This document shows positions 1 to 6,418 of a DNA stretch of 6,883 nt, one piece after another. The stretch covers positions 1 to 6,883 of the forward strand of contig SXXA01000027.1 in assembly GCA_005791325.1 (NCBI GenBank). The letters are read 5' to 3'. The notes under the pieces were generated by a model, which was given only the letters and a program-made list of their open reading frames with translations, was not told the origin of the DNA and made no database searches. Position 1 is the first letter of the stretch, and the number at the start of each line of letters is the position of its first letter. Source of the DNA: Actinomycetota bacterium. GTDB lineage: Bacteria; Margulisbacteria; Marinamargulisbacteria; SXXA01. The position numbers and the translations under genes were made by a program.

Positions 1-28
1 GTGCTCTACCAACTGAGCTACGTCCACC
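1..28 (-). tRNA. tRNA gene, 5' half, probably tRNA-His (cut by window edge)
   Basis: Read on the minus strand, this is the 5' part of a tRNA. It has a 7-nt acceptor strand GTGGACG, then T8 and A9, a D-stem GCTC paired with GAGC around the loop AGTTGGTA, then A26 and the first anticodon-stem base. The anticodon, T-arm and acceptor 3' strand lie outside the window, so the identity is inferred. An acceptor starting GTGG with an additional G directly before it (position 28) matches the usual bacterial tRNA-His, whose G-1 is normally encoded in the gene. The upstream G could be coincidental, and another isotype with a similar 5' half is possible. The tRNA class is near certain; the histidine assignment is moderate. 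Confidence 0.85.
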
Positions 29-39
29 ATAATGTTCCC

Positions 40-68
40 ATTCTAACCGATGTTCCAAATTTTCTCCA
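40..68 (-). promoter_or_regulatory. candidate promoter for the tRNA gene
   Basis: In the 50-bp gap between the yihY-family stop codon and the tRNA, the minus strand has TGGAGA (63-68), a 17-bp spacer, then TAGAAT (40-45). These match the sigma-70 -35 and -10 consensus at 4 of 6 and 5 of 6 positions. The -10 box ends 11 nt before the tRNA 5' end, which would give a very short leader. The gap also carries ATGTTCC twice (32-38 and 50-56, plus strand), 18 bp apart, with no known meaning. No terminator hairpin is visible after the yihY-family gene, so read-through into the tRNA is also possible. Confidence 0.3.
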
Positions 69-78
69 GTATAAATGA

Positions 79-990
79 TTAGGCATCTACCTCATCCCAT
101 TGATCCAATAACTCATGTGAATCGGGTATGGCAGTGGCCGAAAAATGGGGGTGATTTAAATGAAACAAGACACACCCGCCCCACAAAACCAAGGAATAAA
201 ATCCCCACATCCATATGCAAAATCCAAATAACCCAAAAAAAGCACCGTAAACATGTTTCGACACCCCAATAAGTTGCAAGTATTGAGCAAACACTAGTTT
301 GATGGCACCCAATCCAATCAGTACAATCGATGTCGTCAGTGCGGTGGCTTTAAAGTTATGACTCGGTAAGGGTGAAAAAAAATGATACACCATAAATAAC
401 GACAACCCCAATACACTCACATTAATAACAAACAACGCCATATTAAGACCGGCAACTACCCACCCCATCAAATTTCCAGACAAATAGCCAATGGAGCTCA
501 AATAACCCAATAATTGTGAAATAAATACTGACACCACATAAATACTAAGCAATCCAGCAAATCCAAACGGTACCGCCCGCAATTGCACTTTTACGAGTTG
601 GATGAGTGGCCACGGCATACAATCTTGTAAAGTCGCCAAACTTGACGAAAGGGCTCTGAATAATCCAAATGAGGTTAGATATGCCAATATAAAACTCGTA
701 ATACCCACCCATTTTTTATTCATTGCACCGCCCAAATGGGTATGAAACTCTTGTAATAGATGGGGAGGCAAAATGGCTGACATTACATCGATTTGATTGG
801 GTTGAAATGGAAATAACGAGGAAACAATTAAAATGAGTGACGTTAGAAATCCCAATATTGGCAATGCCAAAATAAGGGAATAAAAGGAGACTGCCGCTCC
901 CAAAAATGCACCATCCTTGTTAAAAAACCGAATGGATCCAGCTACAATAGCCTGATAAATCATTAAGGGAGATGGGAACGGATGGGACAT
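79..990 (-). CDS. YihY/BrkB-family inner-membrane protein
   Basis: A 303-residue polytopic membrane protein of the YihY/BrkB (UPF0761-type) family. Hydrophobic stretches lie at roughly residues 28-60, 92-115, 137-160, 174-206, 216-236 and 245-276, agreeing with the family's six-helix pattern. Family landmarks are the first-helix stretch GAFLGAAVSFYSLILALP and the last-helix stretch beginning VYGAFFGLFGF. The family was once mislabelled ribonuclease BN; it has no nuclease motif, and its biochemical role remains unclear. The C-terminal tail from about residue 280 is short and acidic. The ATG lies 3 nt after the fabI stop and has no clear Shine-Dalgarno sequence, so translational coupling to fabI is likely. 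An alternative start at Met10 is equally poor in ribosome binding signal. The usual small-acidic end of the last helix (GAE-like) reads GGCVLF here. Confidence 0.88.
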   Translation of the reverse strand: MSHPFPSPLMIYQAIVAGSIRFFNKDGAFLGAAVSFYSLILALPILGFLTSLILIVSSLFPFQPNQIDVMSAILPPHLLQEFHTHLGGAMNKKWVGITSFILAYLTSFGLFRALSSSLATLQDCMPWPLIQLVKVQLRAVPFGFAGLLSIYVVSVFISQLLGYLSSIGYLSGNLMGWVVAGLNMALFVINVSVLGLSLFMVYHFFSPLPSHNFKATALTTSIVLIGLGAIKLVFAQYLQLIGVSKHVYGAFFGLFGFCIWMWGFYSLVLWGGCVLFHLNHPHFSATAIPDSHELLDQWDEVDA

Positions 991-993
991 AAA

Positions 994-1818
994 TTAATGA
1001 GAGGCGTTGGTGGTAGTGGGATCAATCCCAACGATTAATGCATCCATTTTAGTGGTAGCGATTGAATGATAGCCACCATCGACATGATGGGTTTCACCAG
1101 TAACCCCACTCGACAGATGGGAGCACAAATATAATCCAGCCCTCCCCACATCTTCTAGGGAGGTATTACGCCTCATAGGGGCGCGGGCTTCGTTAATTTT
1201 AAGCAACACATCAAATCCTTTAATGCCCTTGGCAGCCAAGGTTTTAATGGGCCCAGCTGATAGGGCATTGACCCGCACCCCCATTTCACCAAATTCTGCG
1301 GCTAAATACCGAACAGAGGCTTCCAACGCGGCTTTGGCAACCCCCATTACATTATAATTTGGTACCGACTTTTCGGCACCGAGGTAAGACAACGCCACAA
1401 TTGACCCCCCATCACGCAGGAGTGGTTTGGCATAGCGCGACATAGAAACCAATGAGTAGGCACTCACACCCAATGCCAAGTCCCATCCATCGCGTGAGGT
1501 TTTCGAAAAATCCCCTTCCAAATCCTCGCGATTGGCAAATGCCACAGCGTGCACCACAAAATCCAATGCGCCCCATTTCTGATGAATGGCATCAAAAACA
1601 GCCTTTACTTGTTGGTCATCTTGTACATCACAGGGCACAATTAAGTCGCTACCCAGTTCGGTTGCCAACGGGGTAACGCGGTCCTTCATCATATCGCCTG
1701 CGTAAGTAAATGCCATTTCAGCACCGGCGGTAGCCAGTTCATTGGCAATGGCGTATGCAATGCCACGTTTATTACTGACACCAAAAATAACCCCTTTTTT
1801 TCCTGTCATAATACCCAT
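994..1818 (-). CDS. fabI: Enoyl-[acyl-carrier-protein] reductase [NADH], FabI type
   Basis: FabI catalyses the last reduction of each fatty-acid elongation cycle, converting trans-2-enoyl-ACP to acyl-ACP with NAD(P)H in the cytoplasm. The 274-residue protein is a complete divergent short-chain dehydrogenase. It has the dinucleotide-binding loop GVSNKRGIA (residues 13-21), a CDV segment (63-65) and the catalytic set Tyr145, Tyr155 and Lys162 in SYLGAE...NYNVMGVAK, equivalent to E. coli Tyr146, Tyr156 and Lys163. RVNALSAGPIKTLAA (182-196) and HHVDGGY (244-250) are also family-typical. Position 93 is alanine (HAVAFAN) where E. coli has Gly93. The protein runs about 12 residues beyond the usual end, finishing in a Thr/Asn/Ser-rich tail. 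The first ATG is chosen because AAGGAA lies 6 nt upstream; the in-frame Met4 would be too far from it. A yihY-family gene follows after 3 nt. Confidence 0.96.
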   Translation of the reverse strand: MGIMTGKKGVIFGVSNKRGIAYAIANELATAGAEMAFTYAGDMMKDRVTPLATELGSDLIVPCDVQDDQQVKAVFDAIHQKWGALDFVVHAVAFANREDLEGDFSKTSRDGWDLALGVSAYSLVSMSRYAKPLLRDGGSIVALSYLGAEKSVPNYNVMGVAKAALEASVRYLAAEFGEMGVRVNALSAGPIKTLAAKGIKGFDVLLKINEARAPMRRNTSLEDVGRAGLYLCSHLSSGVTGETHHVDGGYHSIATTKMDALIVGIDPTTTNASH

Positions 1819-1824
1819 ATCAAT

Positions 1825-1830
1825 TTCCTT
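1825..1830 (-). promoter_or_regulatory. ribosome binding site of fabI
   Basis: The minus strand reads AAGGAA, 6 nt before the fabI ATG at 1818. This is the clearest Shine-Dalgarno sequence in the window. It decides the start in favour of the first methionine over the ATG three codons later. Confidence 0.75.
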
Positions 1831-2037
1831 TCAGTTATTTATATTGTCACCACATCCGAAACCAAGCCTTATGGATAAGAAATGGGTATTGGACATTGAA
1901 TTGTAAAACAACAGAAGTGTATCACAATTTAAGTGATGCACCAATTGTTGGAAAGATGGGTAATTTAGGGGAACCCTCTTGAATGAGGGGGGGGGTAAGG
2001 GCTTTCCGCTAGTGGGGGTTGGGTTAGGAGTAGCCAT
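1831..2037 (-). CDS. doubtful 68-codon ORF between selO and fabI
   Basis: An open frame of 68 codons starts at ATG 2037 and ends 12 nt before fabI. I recognise no family. The N-terminal third is rich in Pro and Thr (MATPNPTPTSGKPLPPPS) and is partly encoded by a run of nine C. The middle has a short hydrophobic stretch (DTLLLFYN), and the end is Gly/Asn-rich. There are two AGG arginine codons in 68, and only a vague G-rich patch (GGTTGGGG) stands before the start. The candidate fabI promoter lies inside its 3' end. It may be a chance frame through non-coding sequence. If real, its reading frame would depend on the length of the C tract. Confidence 0.15.
   Translation of the reverse strand: MATPNPTPTSGKPLPPPSFKRVPLNYPSFQQLVHHLNCDTLLLFYNSMSNTHFLSIRLGFGCGDNINN
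1838..1865 (-). promoter_or_regulatory. weak promoter candidate for fabI
   Basis: The minus strand has TTGGTT (1860-1865), a 16-bp spacer, and TATAAA (1838-1843), ending 19 nt before the fabI start codon. The -10 box is good (5 of 6) but the -35 is poor (3 of 6). It would give a very short leader carrying the AAGGAA site. Support is only by position and sequence, and such AT-rich boxes arise by chance. Confidence 0.25.
1987..1995 (+). repeat. homopolymer of nine G (nine C on the minus strand)
   Basis: Nine consecutive G bases on the plus strand lie within the selO-fabI gap, inside the doubtful 68-codon ORF. The surrounding 50 bp is also strongly strand-asymmetric, with GGGGG and GGG runs on the plus strand (about 1967-2027). 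Confidence 0.9.
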
Positions 2038-2057
2038 TATTTAATCCCCAACCTACC

Positions 2058-2097
2058 CTCACCAAATGGGCGGGAATCAGACTATACATTTGGTGAG
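2058..2097. repeat. perfect 11-bp inverted repeat (hairpin) after selO
   Basis: The arms CTCACCAAATG (2058-2068) and CATTTGGTGAG (2087-2097) are perfect reverse complements around an 18-nt loop. In the minus-strand transcript the hairpin begins 24 nt after the selO stop codon. Neither side is followed by a T-rich tract, so it is not a classic intrinsic terminator. It could act as an mRNA 3' stabiliser, an imperfect terminator, or a protein-binding dyad upstream of fabI. Confidence 0.8.
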
Positions 2098-2121
2098 ATT
2101 GCCTTCCCAAAATTACATTCA

Positions 2122-3543
2122 TTATGTTCCACAATACGTATGCACCACCACTTCATCTGGGGTCGGGGGTATCCGATAACACCCCGCAATCGTGACGCTA
2201 TACGGATTGCGATACACCGATAATAATCGGTGATATAAGCTCATATCTCCTTCTAGAGCATCCTTTATTCCCCGCTCTACCCAATGATTTCTCGGAATAC
2301 ATACTGGGTTATTCTCTCGCATAAGGCGTCTTCCCAGCTCAGTATCCTGATTGGCCTGTCGATACTGCCAATAACCCATCCACTCCCCCCATTCCATATC
2401 AATGATAGACTCAAATGCGCCATACTCCCCAATTGTTAAAGCAGCAAATGTATTGGTAAAATCCATGTGATGCCGACTCATCAATCCAATTAATTGTTTT
2501 AATCGCACATCATCATTTGATTCAACATCCACCCACCCCACCTTATTGGCCATCATTCTGGTCCACTTTCTTTCACATGCATCCCTTGCATCGATTTTGA
2601 ACTGATTCAGTTTTTCTGCCTTCACCCCCTCTGAGCCCTTCAATAGCCCCGATACGGCATCCATCCAGACCCCCAGATTCCACAAGGCAATCGATGGTTG
2701 ATTTTGATACGAATAGCGTCCCCAACGATCAATATAACTATAAACCACCATGGGTCTCATCTCGTCCACCCATGCACAAGGGCCATAATCCAGCGTTTCG
2801 CCAGACAAGGCCATGTTATCCGTATTCATCACGCCATGAATAAACCCCACCCTCATCCAATTCATAACTGTATCCAATTGTCGGTTCACCATTTCTTGAA
2901 TGATGACGTCGTTTGAATCAGCATTGAACCCATGTCGTGTTGCCGTATACCCCAATAAGTCTTGTAATAAGTCCAAGTCTCCCCCTTTTGCAAGTTGCTC
3001 GAAGGTTCCTATTCGAATGTGAGATGCCGCCACTCGCGTCAATATCGCCCCTGGTAACCAGTCATCTCGCCAGACCCCCTCCCCTGTTTGCACCACCATT
3101 AATGAACGCGTGGTTGGAATGTTTAAGGCATGCATGGCTTCGGATATTATATATTCACGTAACATCGGGCCCAATGTCGCTCGCCCATCTCCTCGCCTTG
3201 AATAAGGTGTGATTCCCGCCCCCTTTAACTGAATGTCTACCCGACCCTTATCTGGCATCACATGTTCTCCCAATACGATGGCTCGACCATCACCCAGTTG
3301 TGTGTAATGCCCATATTGATGTCCAGAATAAGCCATGGCCACCGCATGGGCGCCAGCTGGCAGTTGATTGCCTGATCCCCAAGCAACCCACTCTGATTCT
3401 GTGGCCTGAATCCCTAATTCCTTCGCTAATGGCTCATTCAATATGGCCATACTTGGCGATGCAACCGGAGTCGGCAATACAGGCCGTACCATCGAAGGGA
3501 ATCGTGTGGCGTAGCTATGATCAAATGTAAAGGATGAGTTCAT
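2122..3543 (-). CDS. selO: Protein adenylyltransferase SelO (YdiU family)
   Basis: SelO is a pseudokinase that binds ATP in a flipped orientation and transfers AMP to protein Ser, Thr or Tyr; E. coli YdiU has been linked to redox stress. From Met27 of the longer open frame the protein is 473 residues, close to E. coli YdiU (478). The N-terminal segment PTPVASPSMAILN is family-typical. SGHQYGHYTQLGDGRA and the ATP-site lysine in IQLKGAG (Lys107) follow, then the helix glutamate in SEAMHALNIPTTR (Glu135) and HGVMNTDNM with Asp242 and Asn243. DYGPC supplies Asp252, ten residues after Asp242 as in characterised SelO. Cys256 and the third-last residue Cys471 (ending CGT) match the two redox cysteines known in E. 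coli; the latter is the selenocysteine position in the human protein. The longer start at 3621 would overlap ilvA by 65 nt. The chosen ATG lies 13 nt after ilvA behind GGGGGGA. Confidence 0.95.
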   Translation of the reverse strand: MNSSFTFDHSYATRFPSMVRPVLPTPVASPSMAILNEPLAKELGIQATESEWVAWGSGNQLPAGAHAVAMAYSGHQYGHYTQLGDGRAIVLGEHVMPDKGRVDIQLKGAGITPYSRRGDGRATLGPMLREYIISEAMHALNIPTTRSLMVVQTGEGVWRDDWLPGAILTRVAASHIRIGTFEQLAKGGDLDLLQDLLGYTATRHGFNADSNDVIIQEMVNRQLDTVMNWMRVGFIHGVMNTDNMALSGETLDYGPCAWVDEMRPMVVYSYIDRWGRYSYQNQPSIALWNLGVWMDAVSGLLKGSEGVKAEKLNQFKIDARDACERKWTRMMANKVGWVDVESNDDVRLKQLIGLMSRHHMDFTNTFAALTIGEYGAFESIIDMEWGEWMGYWQYRQANQDTELGRRLMRENNPVCIPRNHWVERGIKDALEGDMSLYHRLLSVYRNPYSVTIAGCYRIPPTPDEVVVHTYCGT

Positions 3544-3548
3544 GGGAA

Positions 3549-3555
3549 TCCCCCC
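3549..3555 (-). promoter_or_regulatory. G-rich ribosome binding site of selO
   Basis: The minus strand reads GGGGGGA, 5 nt before the ATG at 3543, in the ilvA-selO gap. It supports the shorter selO start over the in-frame ATG at 3621 inside ilvA. The G-run can pair with CCCC just upstream (3561-3564 on the plus strand is GGGG) or with CCC right before the start codon, so access to it may depend on RNA folding. Confidence 0.5.
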
Positions 3556-3556
3556 A

Positions 3557-5059
3557 TTATGGGGTCTTAAATAATAATGAGACCCATTTGGCATCTGAAT
3601 AATCTCGCCAAGGGTACCCAATATCGTTTAAACGTGATTCTAATATAGAATAATCACTGGGATGAACGGACATGCCAAGCAAAACCCGACCATAATCCGC
3701 ACCATGATTTCGATAATGAAAAAGGGTGATCGAGCAATCAGACCCCAATTTGGTTAAAAATCGAAGTAATGCACCCGGACGTTCAGGAAATTCCACATGA
3801 AACAATCGTTCATTTAGAATGCTAACTTGCCCCCCTACCATGTGCCGTAGATGGACTTTCGCCATTTCATCATCCGATATATCAATGGCCTTGACACCCG
3901 TGCTACACAAATGTGCCAATAATCGCTGTCGGCCCGCTTGGTCAATTTGCAAGCCAACCAATACCACGGCACGACTTGAATCTTGATATCGGTAATTAAA
4001 TTCTGTAATGGCATGCGGACCCAATTGCCGACAAAATGACTTAAAACTACCGGCCACTTCTGGTATTTCAGCCAACATCATCATCTCTTTGCCTTCGCCC
4101 AAGGTTGCCCGTTCTGCAATGTGTTGCAAGCGATCAAAACTTAGGTTCGCCCCACTAACAACCACTGCCACTTTCCCTATTTTTTCGTGGGGGTCACTTA
4201 ATAATTTTTTAAGGCCCGCCAATGCCAATGCCCCAGATGGCTCACAAGCCACACGGGTTTCTTCAAATATATCTTTGATGGCCGCGCAAACCTCATCGGT
4301 ACTCACCGTAACCAGCCGGTGAATATGACCTTTCACCACATCAAAATTGGCCTTGCCAGCTTTTTTAACGGCCACCCCATCAACAAAAATCCCCACTTCG
4401 TCCAATTCAACCAGCTGGCCTGCCAATAATGCCGCGGTCATGCAGGCTGCATCATCGGGCTCTACCCCCACGATTCGGGTTTGCGGCGATACTGATTTAA
4501 AATAAGCCACAATGCCTGCCAACAACCCCCCCCCACCAACTGGGACTACTACCATGTCTAAATCAGGGACCTGTTCAAACAATTCTTTTCCCACTGTTCC
4601 TTGGCCTACAATCACAGCTTCATCATCAAATGGGTGCAAAAACGTACATTCATTACGCTGACACAATGTCATGGCATGGGCATAGGCATCATCATAGGCG
4701 GTGCCAACCAACTCAACCATGGCACCCATTCGTTTAACTGCGTTCACTTTTATTAGGGGGGCTGTCTTTGGCATCACAATGGTTGCGGGAATACCCATGT
4801 ATTTGGCGCCGTAGGCCACCCCTTGCGCATGATTCCCAGCCGAAGCTGCTATTACCCCTTTTTTTAGAGATTCAGATGGAATCGTGGTTAGTTTTTGATA
4901 CGCACCCCTTAATTTAAACGAAAAAACTGGCTGTAAATCTTCCCGCTTTAAATAAATGGATGCATGGTATTTTTGGCTTAATAATGGGGCAAATTCCAGC
5001 GGACTTACAATCGCAACATCATACACGCTGGATTGGTCAATCGCTTCTTTCCAATTCAT
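3557..5059 (-). CDS. ilvA: Threonine ammonia-lyase, biosynthetic (threonine deaminase)
   Basis: IlvA deaminates L-threonine to 2-oxobutanoate, the committed step of isoleucine synthesis, using pyridoxal phosphate in the cytoplasm. The 500-residue protein is full length for the long form (E. coli 514). The catalytic part covers about residues 1-320. It has the PLP lysine Lys49 in LKREDLQPVFSFKLRGAY, the substrate loop SAGNHAQGVA (73-82), the phosphate-binding loop VGGGGLLAG (174-182) and SGANLSFDR (302-310). Two ACT-like regulatory modules follow, at about 325-405 and 415-497. The second contains HVEFPERPGALLRFL and LFHYRNHGADYGRVL, as in isoleucine-inhibited biosynthetic enzymes. Three glycine codons of the phosphate loop form nine consecutive G. 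The ATG stands 1 nt after the metallopeptidase stop (TAATATG) with no Shine-Dalgarno sequence, so translation is probably coupled. No other ilv gene is in view. Confidence 0.97.
   Translation of the reverse strand: MNWKEAIDQSSVYDVAIVSPLEFAPLLSQKYHASIYLKREDLQPVFSFKLRGAYQKLTTIPSESLKKGVIAASAGNHAQGVAYGAKYMGIPATIVMPKTAPLIKVNAVKRMGAMVELVGTAYDDAYAHAMTLCQRNECTFLHPFDDEAVIVGQGTVGKELFEQVPDLDMVVVPVGGGGLLAGIVAYFKSVSPQTRIVGVEPDDAACMTAALLAGQLVELDEVGIFVDGVAVKKAGKANFDVVKGHIHRLVTVSTDEVCAAIKDIFEETRVACEPSGALALAGLKKLLSDPHEKIGKVAVVVSGANLSFDRLQHIAERATLGEGKEMMMLAEIPEVAGSFKSFCRQLGPHAITEFNYRYQDSSRAVVLVGLQIDQAGRQRLLAHLCSTGVKAIDISDDEMAKVHLRHMVGGQVSILNERLFHVEFPERPGALLRFLTKLGSDCSITLFHYRNHGADYGRVLLGMSVHPSDYSILESRLNDIGYPWRDYSDAKWVSLLFKTP
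4526..4534 (-). repeat. homopolymer of nine G inside ilvA
   Basis: On the minus strand, three consecutive GGG codons encode Gly176-178 of the IlvA phosphate-binding loop, after a GGT for Gly175. Gain or loss of one base would shift the frame and destroy the enzyme. The copy in this window is in frame. Confidence 0.9.
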
Positions 5060-5060
5060 A

Positions 5061-5741
5061 TTATACGGCCCAATTTAGTTCATGATGATTCATTTTAAGC
5101 CAAGCTTTGGAATCGGGCTCGGTAGCGGTATATCCCTTTAGCAAATTCCAAAATCGATCGGAGTGATTTGGATGCACCAAGTGGCATAATTCATGAATAA
5201 TAACATCATCTAATACCACGGGCGGGGCCATAACCAACGCCCAATGGATCGAAACAACACCCTTTCCTGAGCAGGACCCCCAAGCATGCTTGGCAGTTGA
5301 TAATCGGGTGCGTTGCGGAACCATCTGAAACTGTCTTGCCAGCTCTTGAACCCGAGGCAATATGATCGACTGTGCTTCTTTGAATAAGGCTTCTCGGATT
5401 TTAAGCACCAAATCACCCTGACATGAGATTGAAAATTGAGAGGGTGTCACAAAAAGACCATCATCTGTCTCACCTCTCACAATGGTAATTTCCTTCCCCC
5501 TAAAATAAAACCATCCACCCGGAATTAAATGGGTCAACAAGCCACGACCCTTACGCTGATTGATTCGATCGAGATGTCGCATCACCCATTTATTTTTTTG
5601 GTGGACAACGTCTAAAATTTGTTGCTCTCGAACCCCATTGGGGGCCAATACCGTCACCTCTCCATTTAATTTAATGTGAATGGCCACCGTTCGGCGACGA
5701 CTGGATCGAACAATCGTAATTGGAAATGTGGATACAGTCAC
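5061..5741 (-). CDS. YgjP-like (DUF45) zinc metallopeptidase domain protein
   Basis: A 226-residue protein of the YgjP/DUF45 family, a probable zinc-dependent peptidase with no signal peptide. The zincin motif is HELCH (His183, Glu184, His187) in VIIHELCHLVHPNHSDRFW, with a third ligand candidate at His193. The family-typical WGSCSGKG stretch (154-161) precedes it. The N-terminal half starts with SSRRRTVAIHI, and the family's short beta-rich region follows. Substrates are not known from the sequence. The start is GTG: its bases overlap the TGA stop of rpe as GTGA, a 4-nt overlap that implies translational coupling. ilvA begins 1 nt after the stop. Length and motifs look intact. SprT-like proteins share the general HExxH layout, but the spacing and WGSC motif favour YgjP. 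Confidence 0.9.
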   Translation of the reverse strand: MTVSTFPITIVRSSRRRTVAIHIKLNGEVTVLAPNGVREQQILDVVHQKNKWVMRHLDRINQRKGRGLLTHLIPGGWFYFRGKEITIVRGETDDGLFVTPSQFSISCQGDLVLKIREALFKEAQSIILPRVQELARQFQMVPQRTRLSTAKHAWGSCSGKGVVSIHWALVMAPPVVLDDVIIHELCHLVHPNHSDRFWNLLKGYTATEPDSKAWLKMNHHELNWAV

Positions 5742-6403
5742 ATTAACTGGTCTCGTAACAATTGGATGGTGTTGGCATAGTTTGGGGTGTTAAAAATCGC
5801 TGAACCAGACACAATTGTATCCGCTCCAGCATCTACCACACGACGAATATTTCCAATTCCAACCCCGCCATCGACCTCCAATCGTATGGGTTTTCCCAAT
5901 CGATCAATTCGATTTCGAATTTGGGTGATTTTATCCAATGATGCCTCAATGAAGGGCTGCCCACCAAAACCCGGATTGACTGACATTACGACCACCAAAT
6001 CCAAGTACTCCAGGGTATGATCCAATACATGTAATGGCGTGGCTGGATTTAATGCCAACCCAGGTTTGGCTCCCAACGACCGAATAAGCTGAATGGTTCG
6101 GTCAACATGAATGGTTCCTTCGGGATGAAACGAGACATAATCCGCCCCTTGGGCAATCATATCCGGCACCAAGGAATCAACGGGGGTTGTCATTAAATGG
6201 ACATCCATGGGTGCTTGAATACCATATCGCCGAAGGGCTCCCACAACCATGGAGCCAAAGGTTAAGTTGGGTACAAAATGCTGATCCATCACATCCACAT
6301 GAACCATATCGGCTCCGGCGGCCAATACCGCTGAAACGTCCTCACCCAGTCGGGCAAAATCCGCAGATAAGATGGAGGGAGCAATTAAAATCGGCTGTGT
6401 CAT
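5738..6403 (-). CDS. rpe: Ribulose-phosphate 3-epimerase
   Basis: Rpe interconverts D-ribulose 5-phosphate and D-xylulose 5-phosphate in the pentose phosphate pathway. The 221-residue TIM barrel is full length. It opens with IAPSILSADFARLGEDV and has the metal and catalytic residues His35 and Asp37 in HVDVMDQHFVPNLTFG, His68 in DVHLM, and Asp178 in EVDGGVG. MSVNPGFGGQPF (140-151) is the flexible phosphate-side loop, and VSGSAIF (198-204) ends the phosphate site. The residue after DVMD is Gln41, where Gly or Asn is common; this position varies in the family. The ATG lies 15 nt after the mltG stop without a clear ribosome binding site. The TGA stop overlaps the GTG start of the metallopeptidase gene. 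Many bacteria keep rpe in mixed operons, so the neighbours do not imply a special pathway. Confidence 0.97.
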   Translation of the reverse strand: MTQPILIAPSILSADFARLGEDVSAVLAAGADMVHVDVMDQHFVPNLTFGSMVVGALRRYGIQAPMDVHLMTTPVDSLVPDMIAQGADYVSFHPEGTIHVDRTIQLIRSLGAKPGLALNPATPLHVLDHTLEYLDLVVVMSVNPGFGGQPFIEASLDKITQIRNRIDRLGKPIRLEVDGGVGIGNIRRVVDAGADTIVSGSAIFNTPNYANTIQLLRDQLM

Positions 6404-6418
6404 GGGTCTATTAAAGCA

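Noticed and set aside
2058..2097. Intrinsic terminator for selO
   Set aside because: The stem is strong, but no T-rich run follows it on either strand and the loop is long, so it is listed only as an inverted repeat.
2937..3212. A 91-codon plus-strand open frame inside selO
   Set aside because: It is antisense to a conserved SelO coding region, is rich in Pro/Leu/Ser as expected of a shadow frame, and shows no family motif.
3544..3621. A longer selO start at 3621 adding 26 residues
   Set aside because: It would overlap the 3' end of ilvA by 65 nt, where the ilvA frame is well conserved to its end. The shorter start has a G-rich ribosome binding site and gives the family's usual length.
4008..4322. 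A 104-codon plus-strand open frame inside ilvA
   Set aside because: It is antisense to the conserved end of the catalytic domain and the first regulatory module of IlvA; its composition follows from the complementary codons.
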